From NCBI RefSeq assembly GCF_000189395.1, contig NZ_AEPB01000027.1, positions 62,006 to 126,005 on the forward strand: 64,000 nt of DNA, in the 5' to 3' direction. The notes under the pieces are model-generated. The model worked only from the letters and a program-made list of their open reading frames with translations, did no database searches and was not told the origin of the DNA. The stretch comes from Planococcus donghaensis MPA1U2. Lineage in GTDB: Bacteria; Bacillota; Bacilli; Bacillales_A; Planococcaceae. The position numbers and the translations under genes are program-made. The first letter of the stretch is position 1; every line of letters begins with the position of its first letter. Positions 9,156 to 16,269 of the stretch are shown in pieces.

Positions 9156-9180
9156 GTTTAAATTAACTCCTTAAGGGTAA
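9156..9180 (+). promoter_or_regulatory. strong sigma-B-like promoter of the VLRF1-type gene
   Basis: GTTTAA, 13-nt spacer, GGGTAA; one mismatch to the consensus, same spacing as the perfect site at 2751. The -10 lies 40 nt before the start codon. Confidence 0.75.
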
Positions 9181-9220
9181 TCAGGTAGTGATGATGGAAT
9201 ACAAAGAGGAGGACAATTAA

Positions 9221-10045
9221 ATGACCTTATACGACAAAATTCAGGAATTGAAAAGTTTTGAATGTCCAGACCGTTGCGTGTTAAGTGTATATTTGAATAC
9301 TAATCCAGCTGACTTGAATGCCCAAAATGGGGCATGGAAGATCCATCTTAAAAATGGTTTAAAACGATTAGACGAATATTTAAAAGCTTCAAATAATGAA
9401 GAAGAAATAAAAGCATACGGAAATTTAAGAAAAAAAGTAGAAAAAGAAATTTTAGACAATCAAAATGAACTTCAAAAAGGTGTCGTAATTTTTGCCTCAG
9501 AACACAATGATTTGTGGTCTGTACATTACGTACAAGTTCCAGTGAAAACGAGTTTCCATTGGGAAAATAAGCCGGAATTAGAAGAGCTTCGCTATATGTA
9601 TAAAGCTTATCCATATGCAGGAATTGTTTTACCTGGCTTTAAAGGAATTCGTGTCATAGACACATCTATGGGAATTATTAACGAAGAATTCTTTTATGAA
9701 TTTGATTCTGGTCTAGAAGTTTGGACAGAACAAAAAGGCGCACGCAGTTCAGGTCGAGTAGGTGTTGGTGCAGGTAGCACAGTCACGGGTGGTGGTGGAG
9801 GTAGTCCCTCTGATGAACTAGACCACCGACTGAAAGAAAACTTAGAGCGTTTCTATAAAGACATGGGCAGTAAAATGGAGAAGTTGAAAAAAGAACGCAA
9901 ATGGGAAGAGATTCATGTGGTTGGAGAAGCAGATCACGCTAAGTCATTTGCGAAAACACTTCATGAGAAACCTAAAAGCTGCGTGTACAAAAACTTAATG
10001 AACAACGATCCGGGCAAAATTTTACACGAAGTATTTGAAGTATAA
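9221..10045 (+). CDS. VLRF1/baeRF-type eRF1-like protein
   Basis: 274-aa soluble protein resembling the bacterial members of the eRF1/Vms1 superfamily (baeRF, 'VLRF1 family aeRF1-type release factor'). Opening region CVLSVYLNTNPAD and the middle GIVLPGFKGIRVIDTS are typical of the N-domain; a glycine-rich loop VTGGGGGSP at about residues 188-196 sits where the catalytic GGQ loop of eRF1 is expected, followed by the basic helix LDHRLKENLERFYKDM. There is no GGQ, and no Gln directly after the glycines, so peptidyl-tRNA hydrolysis is not shown by sequence. Likely acts on ribosomes or tRNA under stress (inference from family and sigma-B-like promoter). Ribosome site GAGGAGG. Confidence 0.8.
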   Translation: MTLYDKIQELKSFECPDRCVLSVYLNTNPADLNAQNGAWKIHLKNGLKRLDEYLKASNNEEEIKAYGNLRKKVEKEILDNQNELQKGVVIFASEHNDLWSVHYVQVPVKTSFHWENKPELEELRYMYKAYPYAGIVLPGFKGIRVIDTSMGIINEEFFYEFDSGLEVWTEQKGARSSGRVGVGAGSTVTGGGGGSPSDELDHRLKENLERFYKDMGSKMEKLKKERKWEEIHVVGEADHAKSFAKTLHEKPKSCVYKNLMNNDPGKILHEVFEV

Positions 10046-10046
10046 A

Positions 10047-10079
10047 CAAACACCTCAGCAAAATGCTGAGGTGTTTTAA
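10047..10079. terminator. bidirectional terminator
   Basis: Perfect 13-bp stem AAACACCTCAGCA / TGCTGAGGTGTTT with T tracts on both strands; serves the VLRF1-type gene and overlaps the stop of the FhuF-like gene. Confidence 0.92.
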
Positions 10080-10756
10080 TTTGGATTTGGACAAAACGTA
10101 CAAGTCGCAAAAGCGGGCATTTCTTTATATAGACAACAAGTTTTTCGTAGCGGTTTTGAAACAGCTTGTTGTAGCGAAGTATTTCCAAGCAATCTAGCTA
10201 GATAAGAGGTTTTAATAGGTTCCCAGTTTTCATGCTGCAGCAGCCACTCTAAATCTTCTGCAACGAGTCGGGGATTTCGAGGCTCTAAACTAGCATAATA
10301 CCACAACACAGACCCTAAAATATTTTCCCAACAAGTAATGGACGAAATTTTAATGATTTTTTTAAACTCATTTAACAATTCATCAGTTTGTTTATAAAGA
10401 ATATCATGAAATGCTTGGTGTCGTTTATCCGGCGTGACAAGTTTAAATGTTGCGGACTTTACATGCGTTTGCAATAGGGGCAATCCGTAATTATGAACAC
10501 GGTCAAATTGTAATTCGCACCAATCTACATCAAAATAACCATTTTGTTGATGGAGTAAACTAAATTGAGCCGTTACATAGAGCGCATATTGCCGGAAAAA
10601 ATAAGACACTGCGACACCCGCGTTATCGGTGTCACACCAAACCTTTAATTCTTCTATCATGATAGGAATATCTCGACTAAGTGCATGGTGGGGGATGCGG
10701 TCGACTACTACAGATTGCGCACTTAATCCATATTTGGCGTGTTGAGGAAATGTCAT
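10076..10756 (-). CDS. FhuF-like siderophore-iron reductase ([2Fe-2S])
   Basis: 226-aa soluble protein. The last 20 residues carry four cysteines in the FhuF pattern C-C-x10-C-x2-C (TCCLYKEMPAF then CTFC), the [2Fe-2S] site of FhuF_C. The preceding body (about residues 40-200) matches the FhuF/IucA-C style: LLGSVLWYYASLEPRNP region, and SYLARLLG just before the cluster. The family reduces ferric siderophores in the cytosol to release iron. No iron-transport genes are beside it and I see no convincing Fur box, so substrate and control are unknown. GAGGTGA ribosome site. Confidence 0.78.
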   Translation of the reverse strand: MTFPQHAKYGLSAQSVVVDRIPHHALSRDIPIMIEELKVWCDTDNAGVAVSYFFRQYALYVTAQFSLLHQQNGYFDVDWCELQFDRVHNYGLPLLQTHVKSATFKLVTPDKRHQAFHDILYKQTDELLNEFKKIIKISSITCWENILGSVLWYYASLEPRNPRLVAEDLEWLLQHENWEPIKTSYLARLLGNTSLQQAVSKPLRKTCCLYKEMPAFATCTFCPNPN

Positions 10757-10864
10757 TACGGTTCACCTCTTGTTAAATATGCTACGGTAAATGCGAGAGC
10801 TTTGCAAAGCGAGAGTTGAAATTTCTTTAAACGCATGGCTAAACTGAAGAAAAGGAGTGAGATT

Positions 10865-11227
10865 ATGACGTTTTCTATTTTACATATTGATCATGTGCAA
10901 GTAGCAGCACCTGCAGGACAAGAAGAAGTGGCAAGTGCGTTTTACGCGGATGTTTTAGGAATGAAACCAATCGAAAAACCCGAAGCGTTAAAGATAAGAG
11001 GAGGGGCCTGGTTTGGATTTGGCAATCAGCAATTGCATGTAGGAGTTGAAGAACCTTTCTCACCAGCCAAAAAAGCGCATCTGGCATTTCGCGTGGCGGG
11101 TTACGAGGAAATGAAAACGCATTTACGAGCGAACAATATCGAAATAACAGAAGATGATAGTATTCAAGGCGTTGAACGTTTTTTTGTTTTCGACCCGTTT
11201 GGGAATCGTCTAGAGTTTTTAAAATAA
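10865..11227 (+). CDS. VOC (glyoxalase/dioxygenase fold) family protein
   Basis: 120-aa single-module VOC protein: IDHVQVAAPAGQEEVASAFY (first beta-alpha-beta with His), QLHVGVEEPF in the middle, and the closing FVFDPFGNRLEFL with the metal-binding Glu. Such proteins act as homodimers with a metal in each pocket; substrates range from methylglyoxal-thiol adducts to fosfomycin, and this one cannot be assigned. Start moved to 10865 because AAAGGAGTG sits 6 nt upstream of it and inside the longer frame from 10835. Confidence 0.85.
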   Translation: MTFSILHIDHVQVAAPAGQEEVASAFYADVLGMKPIEKPEALKIRGGAWFGFGNQQLHVGVEEPFSPAKKAHLAFRVAGYEEMKTHLRANNIEITEDDSIQGVERFFVFDPFGNRLEFLK

Positions 11228-11232
11228 ATAAA

Positions 11233-11263
11233 AACGCTCTGCTTTTTTGCAGAGCGATTTTTA
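11233..11263. terminator. bidirectional terminator
   Basis: Stem CGCTCTGC / GCAGAGCG with A tract before and T tract after; lies between the convergent VOC and hmp genes. Confidence 0.88.
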
Positions 11264-11302
11264 TGAACAAAAAACTGCCCAAATGGACAGCTTTTGAAGA
11301 AC

Positions 11303-12490
11303 TTATACAGTTTGAAGTGCTACAGCTGGACCAAAGAATTCAAAATGAATTTGTTCTTCTTTCATGCCAAGTATGCGTAACTCTTTGATCATTGCTTCCA
11401 TAAAAGGAACAGGACCACATACATAAACATCACCTGTAGTATCGACGTATTTTTCTAATACATTGCGAGTGATATAGCCTTCAGGCTGATCCGAGTAAAG
11501 TGTTTTATAGCTTGCATTTTCCATAGAGTCAATGTGCTTTTGAATAGCTTTATCAAAAGCATGCATTGATTCATTACGCGCAGCGTGAAGAAAGGCAGTT
11601 GGGCGTTCGGGTGTTGATGTTGCGACTGTTTCAAACATACTCATCATTGGTGTAATGCCAACACCTCCACTGACAAATGCTACGGGTGTATTTTTTGTAG
11701 TATCAAGAACAAATTCACCAGCAGGAGCACTAACTTCAAAACGATCGCCCACGTTCATATCATCATGCAAGTAAACAGAGACGCGTCCGTTCGGGTCATT
11801 ATCTGCATCACGTTTAACGGAAATGCGGAATTCATCTTCGCGTGCTGCTTGAGACAGGCTGTATTGGCGATTAAACAAATACTTTTCACCGGGAATGGCC
11901 AAGCGAACAGAAATGTATTGACCAGGTTTGTAAGAAGGAACGTTTTTGCCATCTACTGGTTTTAAGTAGAAAGAAGTGATGTTTTCACTTTCTTTTTCTT
12001 TGCGGATAATGGTGAATTCCTTAAAGACACTCCAACCATTTTCTTGAGTTTCCATATTTGTATATATGTCTTTTTCAACACCGATAAAGGCATCAGCAAT
12101 GACGCCATAAGCTTGTTCCCAAGCATTCATAATGTCCTCAGTCGCTGCATCACCCAATACTTCTTTGATTGCTTTTAATAAGAAGTCGCCAACAATCGGA
12201 TAATGTTCTGGTTTGACGCCTAAGCTCACATGCTTATTTGCGATTTGAACAACTGCTGGGAGAATGGCTTCTAGGTTGTCGATGTGAACCGCTGCAGCAT
12301 AAACCGTATTTGCCAAGGCTGCTTGTTGACGACCCTTTTTTTGATTTGCGTGATTAAATATATTTAAAAGTTCTGGGTGCGCTTCAAACAGGTTTTTGTA
12401 AAACACAGTTGTAATCGCTTCTCCGTGCTGTTCTAATACCGGTACTGTGGATTTAATGATTGTTCTTGTTTCAACTGATAACATAGTCAA
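11303..12490 (-). CDS. hmp: flavohaemoprotein, nitric oxide dioxygenase
   Basis: Converts NO to nitrate with O2 and NAD(P)H. 395 aa, the usual length. Globin domain residues 1-about 135: proximal His in the ANKHVSLG segment and the distal-side Tyr/Gln region [16 protein letters not shown] domain from about residue 150: RQYSLS at the flavin site. NAD domain: [14 protein letters not shown] and the closing [18 protein letters not shown]. The NsrR-like operator upstream and the divergent nsrR gene tie it to NO control. GGAGAGATTG ribosome site. Confidence 0.97.
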   Translation of the reverse strand: MTMLSVETRTIIKSTVPVLEQHGEAITTVFYKNLFEAHPELLNIFNHANQKKGRQQAALANTVYAAAVHIDNLEAILPAVVQIANKHVSLGVKPEHYPIVGDFLLKAIKEVLGDAATEDIMNAWEQAYGVIADAFIGVEKDIYTNMETQENGWSVFKEFTIIRKEKESENITSFYLKPVDGKNVPSYKPGQYISVRLAIPGEKYLFNRQYSLSQAAREDEFRISVKRDADNDPNGRVSVYLHDDMNVGDRFEVSAPAGEFVLDTTKNTPVAFVSGGVGITPMMSMFETVATSTPERPTAFLHAARNESMHAFDKAIQKHIDSMENASYKTLYSDQPEGYITRNVLEKYVDTTGDVYVCGPVPFMEAMIKELRILGMKEEQIHFEFFGPAVALQTV

Positions 12491-12540
12491 TCTCTCCTTT
12501 TGTTTTCTATAAATTGACTATACGCCTTTAATCTCTTTAA

Positions 12541-12559
12541 AGATATATTTAAAATACAC
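12541..12559 (-). promoter_or_regulatory. NsrR operator in the hmp promoter
   Basis: Minus strand reads GTGTATTTTAAATATATCT. It agrees at 17 of 19 places with the Bacillus NsrR consensus as I recall it (ATRTATYTTAAATATAYAT). A TATAGT -10 for hmp lies just downstream, near 12520-12525. Confidence 0.75.
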
Positions 12560-12636
12560 CTTTAAATTTTCGACACATTTAACTTCACAAAGGTGTCACA
12601 ACCATTAAAGTAGATCATTTTTTCCAGTAAATGGTG

Positions 12637-12731
12637 ATACTGTCGACTTTCTTCTGAATACTGTCCAAATCGATGAAATACTGTCCAAATGACCACAAAT
12701 ACTGTCCGAATCAACAAAATACTGTCCAAAC
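12637..12731. repeat. five 20/21-bp direct repeats between hmp and nsrR
   Basis: Units begin at 12637, 12658, 12678, 12699 and 12719, alternating 21, 20, 21, 20 bp. The conserved core is ATACTGTCC(A/G)AA; the remaining 8 or so bases of each unit vary. The first unit diverges after ATACTGTC. The spacing equals two helical turns, so cores lie on one face of the DNA. The 20/21 alternation breaks any reading frame, so this is not coding. The rest of this 377-bp gap holds the NsrR operator (hmp side) and a TATAAT -10 before nsrR (about 12855-12860). Function unknown. Confidence 0.9.
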
Positions 12732-12867
12732 GCAAAAAAAGCCCACAAATGCTGAGCGACTCACTTAACTATTCGTGATTTATACTTAAATCCACTACAG
12801 CTAAAACAGTGAGGTTCATTTGCTTTCGAAGAAACAGTAAAATCGCTATAATAAACAGTCAGAAGAG

Positions 12868-13311
12868 GTGAGAAAAATGAGGTTGACCATGTATACAGAT
12901 TTCTCATTACGTGTGTTGATTTATTTAGGCACAAAAAAACCAGATAAGCTGACAACGATACAAGAAATTTCAGAAGCATACAATATATCTAAAAATCATT
13001 TAACAAAAGTGACATTTGAACTCGGAAAAGCAGGTTTTATTCAAACGGTGAGAGGGCGGGGTGGCGGTATTCGTCTTGCGGATCTCCCGCAAAACATTAA
13101 TGTAGGAACCGTCGTTAGAAAAATGGAAGACGACTTTCACTTGGTTGAATGTTTTGATCCGGCTACGAACCGTTGCCCGATTTCACCAGTGTGCGGACTT
13201 CGAGGTGTTTTAGGGAAAGCGTTACATGCTTATTTGACGGTACTCGATGAATACACGCTTGAAGATCTTCTATTCAATAAAGAAGGGCTTCGTGAAATAT
13301 TGAAGACATAA
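12868..13311 (+). CDS. nsrR: Rrf2-family NO-sensing repressor
   Basis: 147-aa Rrf2 regulator. N-terminal winged helix (MYTDFSLRVLIYLGT; recognition helix NISKNHLTKV) and the GRGGGIRLA wing. Three cysteines in the [Fe-S] loop, C-x7-C-x5-C (ECFDPATNRCPISPVCGL, residues about 92-108), as in NsrR. In that family NO destroys the [4Fe-4S] cluster and releases DNA. It is divergent from hmp, whose promoter has the matching operator. GAGGTGAG ribosome site. Alternative Rrf2 members (IscR, CymR) have different Cys spacing or neighbours. Confidence 0.93.
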   Translation: MRKMRLTMYTDFSLRVLIYLGTKKPDKLTTIQEISEAYNISKNHLTKVTFELGKAGFIQTVRGRGGGIRLADLPQNINVGTVVRKMEDDFHLVECFDPATNRCPISPVCGLRGVLGKALHAYLTVLDEYTLEDLLFNKEGLREILKT

Positions 13312-13343
13312 AAAAACGGCTCAGAATTCTGAGCCGTTTTTGC
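13311..13343. terminator. bidirectional terminator
   Basis: AAAAACGGCTCAGA / TCTGAGCCGTTTTT, nearly loopless palindrome, between convergent nsrR and the YdaG-like gene. Confidence 0.9.
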
Positions 13344-13345
13344 AT

Positions 13346-13768
13346 TTATAATTCCAATGATTGAGGTTCTTGTCCTTTTTTATTCATTAAACGTACGCGA
13401 GTAGGTTTAATGGCAAGAATGGTCAAGTTCGGATCATCCGGACCTTCAAACCAGCCTTCTAAATGTTCGTTCCATACTTTATCAATCATTTCACGATCAT
13501 CATTTAGCGACATGCTTCCTTCTATTTCTAGGAATGAATCGCCGACTCCTTCACCATCATAGCCTAACAGAATATGAGCATGAGGATTGGCCTCCAACTC
13601 ATCAACTTTTTGCGTTTTTTTACTAGTAGCTGTATAGAGTGTGAAATCATCGTTAAAAAAAGTCATATAGCGCGAATGGGGTTTGTCGCCTTTAATAGTC
13701 GCGAGTGTACCCACATAACTATTCTCTAGTATTTTTAATGCCTCTTTTTTCACTTCTTCTTGATTCAT
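13346..13768 (-). CDS. ydaG: pyridoxamine-phosphate-oxidase-like general stress protein (YdaG-like)
   Basis: 140-aa split-barrel flavin-binding protein of the 'general stress protein 26' group; B. subtilis YdaG is 140 aa too. Visible: YVGTLATIKGDKPHSRYM, FTLYTATSKKTQKVDEL, the acidic GEGVGDSFLEIEGS and the closing LTILAIKPTRVRL. Binds FMN or a deazaflavin/haem in relatives; true activity unknown. A sigma-B-like sequence lies at 13802-13826, in keeping with sigma-B control of ydaG in B. subtilis. Ribosome site AAAAGGAGTGG. Confidence 0.87.
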   Translation of the reverse strand: MNQEEVKKEALKILENSYVGTLATIKGDKPHSRYMTFFNDDFTLYTATSKKTQKVDELEANPHAHILLGYDGEGVGDSFLEIEGSMSLNDDREMIDKVWNEHLEGWFEGPDDPNLTILAIKPTRVRLMNKKGQEPQSLEL

Positions 13769-13801
13769 CCAATACCACTCCTTTTGTCTTTGTAGTTATC
13801 T

Positions 13802-13826
13802 ATTCCTTTTTTGATTCGAACTAAAC
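13802..13826 (-). promoter_or_regulatory. sigma-B-like promoter of ydaG-like gene
   Basis: Minus strand GTTTAG (13826-13821), 13-nt spacer, AGGAAT (13807-13802), 34 nt before the start. Each box has one mismatch to GTTTAA / GGGWAW. Confidence 0.45.
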
Positions 13827-13828
13827 AT

Positions 13829-13860
13829 AAAACGACCTGCTAGAGTAGCAGGTCGTTAAA
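13829..13860 (-). terminator. terminator of the DMT transporter gene
   Basis: AACGACCTGCTA / TAGCAGGTCGTT; overlaps the stop codon of the minus-strand transporter, followed on that strand by TTTTATG. Confidence 0.85.
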
Positions 13861-14749
13861 TCTGTTGCACTATTTTAGGCGTTCGATCAAAGACACTTGG
13901 AAGAATCATGCCAATTAGAATGATGAAAATCCCTAGAATTTGAAGAAGGGATAACGTTTCATGAAGGATAAGAACTGACGCTATTACGGCTACTGGTAAT
14001 TCCATAGCACTTAAAATAGAAGAGAGACCAGAGCCGACGCGCGGCACGGCAACCGAGAAAAAATAGATGGGCATAATAATACCGAAAAATCCTAATAATA
14101 CGCCGTAAATCCATAAGCCCTCATTGAATAATTGTCCGTTCCAAACGATTTCAGGTGTTTGAAACATCCCTACTACAATGGCTGCGAAAAATGATACATA
14201 AAATAGGCGTGCGGAAGTATCCATGCCATGGATTTCCTTGCCATTAACAAACATAAATGCTGAAAAACAAAAAGCGGCACCTATTCCCCAAGCCCAACCT
14301 TGCCAAGGAATTCCGCTCAAGTCGGTTCCGATAATACCAGCCGCAAGTAAAGTACCTGCAAACAGGATAAGCAATGAAAACACCTCTGTCCGTTTAAGCC
14401 ATCTACGGTTGACAATACAATCTAAGAACATGCCAATCCAGGTGAATTGAAAGAGCAGGACTACCGCCAGTGAAGCCGGTAGGAAATTAAGTGAATGTGC
14501 ATAAACCGATCCTGTAGCAGCCGTGAGACTGCCGGAAAGAACTAGTATTTTCCAGCCTTTCATTTTAGGCATTTTGCGTTGTGTGACAAAAAATAAAAGA
14601 GCCGCCATGGCGAACCCGATAAAGTATTGGCTAGTAACTGCTTCTGCAGCGGTAAAGCCATTTTTCATGGCTACCTTTATAATAGTTGAGAGGACTCCAT
14701 AACAGCTTGCTGCCACAACGACCATAAGTGGATAAATCCAGTTTTTCAT
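13856..14749 (-). CDS. EamA-domain DMT-superfamily transporter
   Basis: 297-aa inner-membrane protein with ten hydrophobic helices in two EamA repeats (helices 1-5 from YPLMVVVAASCYGVLS; 6-10 from GWAWGIGAAFCFSAFMF). The end-of-repeat pattern SSILSAMELPVAVIASVLIL HE is typical of the family, whose members export amino acids, nucleosides or drugs. The substrate is not readable. Monocistronic; spaced from the small acidic-protein gene by a terminator. Confidence 0.88.
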   Translation of the reverse strand: MKNWIYPLMVVVAASCYGVLSTIIKVAMKNGFTAAEAVTSQYFIGFAMAALLFFVTQRKMPKMKGWKILVLSGSLTAATGSVYAHSLNFLPASLAVVLLFQFTWIGMFLDCIVNRRWLKRTEVFSLLILFAGTLLAAGIIGTDLSGIPWQGWAWGIGAAFCFSAFMFVNGKEIHGMDTSARLFYVSFFAAIVVGMFQTPEIVWNGQLFNEGLWIYGVLLGFFGIIMPIYFFSVAVPRVGSGLSSILSAMELPVAVIASVLILHETLSLLQILGIFIILIGMILPSVFDRTPKIVQQI

Positions 14750-14785
14750 TTCTTTTCACTCCTGTTCAAATGAGAATCATAGCAT

Positions 14786-14823
14786 AAAAAGACCGCAGAG
14801 AATAGTCTCTGCGGTCTTTTTCA
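14786..14823 (-). terminator. terminator of the small hydrophilic-protein gene
   Basis: AAAAAGACCGCAGAGA / TCTCTGCGGTCTTTTT with a short loop; symmetric, so it may work both ways. Confidence 0.88.
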
Positions 14824-14855
14824 AAAGGATTCACTTTTACGAAAATTCATCTTAT

Positions 14856-15074
14856 TTACTCAGGGAATTTTTCTTCACTTGAAGAACTGTCTTTCGTGCC
14901 CCGTTTATCTTTTTCTTCTCGCTTTTCTTGTTTTAAGTCTTCCATTGGGATAGGATCGACATTCATTTCTTCTTCATGCATTTCGGTCAATGTTTTTTTA
15001 TCCGTTTTATATTGTTCCGGATTGTCCATAGAAGCATTATCATTTGGTTTACGTTCTTGTTCTTTTTCTGACAT
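14856..15074 (-). CDS. small highly charged protein, unknown
   Basis: Not recognised. 72 aa, about half of the residues are D, E, K or R, with no hydrophobic core, so probably disordered. The motif MHEEEMNVDPIPMEDLKQEK is its most distinctive part. I take the ATG at 15074 because GGAAGAGG lies 8 nt upstream; the longer frame begins with GTG at 15083, inside that site. A sigma-B-like sequence 36 nt upstream suggests stress expression. Divergent from the STAS protein gene. Its own terminator supports a real gene. Confidence 0.62.
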   Translation of the reverse strand: MSEKEQERKPNDNASMDNPEQYKTDKKTLTEMHEEEMNVDPIPMEDLKQEKREEKDKRGTKDSSSSEEKFPE

Positions 15075-15109
15075 ACTGTGCACCTCTTCCTTTTCATATT
15101 ATTCTTTGT

Positions 15110-15134
15110 ATTCCTTAAATGAAAATTTTAAAAC
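15110..15134 (-). promoter_or_regulatory. sigma-B-like promoter of the small hydrophilic-protein gene
   Basis: Minus strand GTTTTA (15134-15129), 13-nt spacer, AGGAAT (15115-15110). The -10 and the spacing are identical to those before the YdaG-like gene. Confidence 0.4.
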
Positions 15135-15201
15135 ATGAAGTTTCTTATTAAGAAATAACAAATATGATAAGATAAAATTAATGTACGGGAGGAGCTTTAC
15201 A

Positions 15202-16221
15202 ATGAACACTAAATCAGCAATCACGGTAGGTGGCTTAAGTTTCGAATGGGAGTTGGAAAAAGGACGATTTTTGTTTGAAGGACAAGAATCCGTACTTTTT
15301 TGGACATCAACGGCTATGAAGATGTTTTTTGATTCGATTGAAGAAATTTCAGGCGAAGATGCAGCAAATGTTGTGTTGGAATCTACTGGATATCGTCAAG
15401 GACTTGTAGTAGGAGAGTACTTCCATGGCATGGAAGAGGTTTCGGTAGTAAAGGCAGCAAGGTTAATTACCAACACCTATGCCTCTGCAGGATGGGGATT
15501 AGCAGAAATAAAAGAATTAAATATGGAAGCGCGTACGCTAGAAGTTCATTTGAAAAACAGCTGGGAGCATTTGATTAATGTAGCACAAGAGAAAAAAGAG
15601 GGCGGAAGCTTTTTACCTGCCCATTACGCAGGGATATTTTCATCGCTATTTAATGAAAACATTTGGTACAAGGTCGTGCATCACCAGTTAGACGGCTATG
15701 AAGAAAGTATAATTCAGTATTTTCCTTCGGAAGAAACCATCGAAAAAAATATTCATCGCTTATCCCGTGTAAAAGAAGCTGAAAAAATCAATGAACTCGA
15801 AAGATTAGTAGATGAAAAAACGCGAGAACTTAGTGAAATGATTAAAGAAATCTCATCGCCACTTATTCCGGTGCTAGAAGGTATTGTTGTCGTGCCATTA
15901 CTTGGAACTTATGATGAGGCACGTGCAGAAGAACTATTAGTAAAAACCTTGCAAAATATGCCGAAGTACAAAGCAAAGTATTTAATTTTGGATCTGACAG
16001 GTTTAAATACTAATTTCACACAACATGCGGCTATGTTGATTGAAAAACTTGGATCGACAGCTTCATTAATTGGGACACAAACTATTTTGGTTGGTATTTC
16101 TGCGAAGATGAGCCAGACCATTACAGAAGCAAACATCAATTTATCAAAATTTGAATGTTTCCAAACTTTACAACACGGCATTCATTACGCCTTAGCTCAA
16201 AATGGCAGAAGTATTATATAA
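15202..16221 (+). CDS. stressosome-like sensor: V4R/XylR_N-like domain plus C-terminal STAS
   Basis: 339 aa. Residues about 10-185 resemble the XylR_N/V4R ligand-sensing fold (FWTSTAMKMFFDSIEEI; ESTGYRQGLVVGEYF; FLPAHYAGIFSSLF). A coiled coil follows (EKINELERLVDEKTRELSEM, about 200-225), then a RsbR-type STAS domain starting ISSPLIPVLEGIVVVPLLG. The STAS core YLILDLTGLNTNFTQHAAML has Thr at the place where RsbR/RsbS are phosphorylated. RsbR paralogues with other N-domains form the stressosome that feeds sigma-B. Start 15202 chosen by GGGAGGAG at 15187-15194. No rsbS/rsbT beside it, so the link to sigma-B is inference. Confidence 0.8.
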   Translation: MNTKSAITVGGLSFEWELEKGRFLFEGQESVLFWTSTAMKMFFDSIEEISGEDAANVVLESTGYRQGLVVGEYFHGMEEVSVVKAARLITNTYASAGWGLAEIKELNMEARTLEVHLKNSWEHLINVAQEKKEGGSFLPAHYAGIFSSLFNENIWYKVVHHQLDGYEESIIQYFPSEETIEKNIHRLSRVKEAEKINELERLVDEKTRELSEMIKEISSPLIPVLEGIVVVPLLGTYDEARAEELLVKTLQNMPKYKAKYLILDLTGLNTNFTQHAAMLIEKLGSTASLIGTQTILVGISAKMSQTITEANINLSKFECFQTLQHGIHYALAQNGRSII

Positions 16222-16265
16222 GAAAAAAGACGTATTGGAAATAAAATCCAATACGTCTTTTTTTG
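16222..16265. terminator. bidirectional terminator
   Basis: AAAAAAGACGTATTGGA / TCCAATACGTCTTTTTTT; between convergent STAS-protein and pepT genes. Confidence 0.93.
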
Positions 16266-16269
16266 ATCA

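Noticed and set aside
12637-12731. CRISPR-like reading of the repeat array
   Set aside because: Units are 20-21 bp with 8-bp variable parts; far too short for repeat-spacer units, and no cas genes exist in the window.
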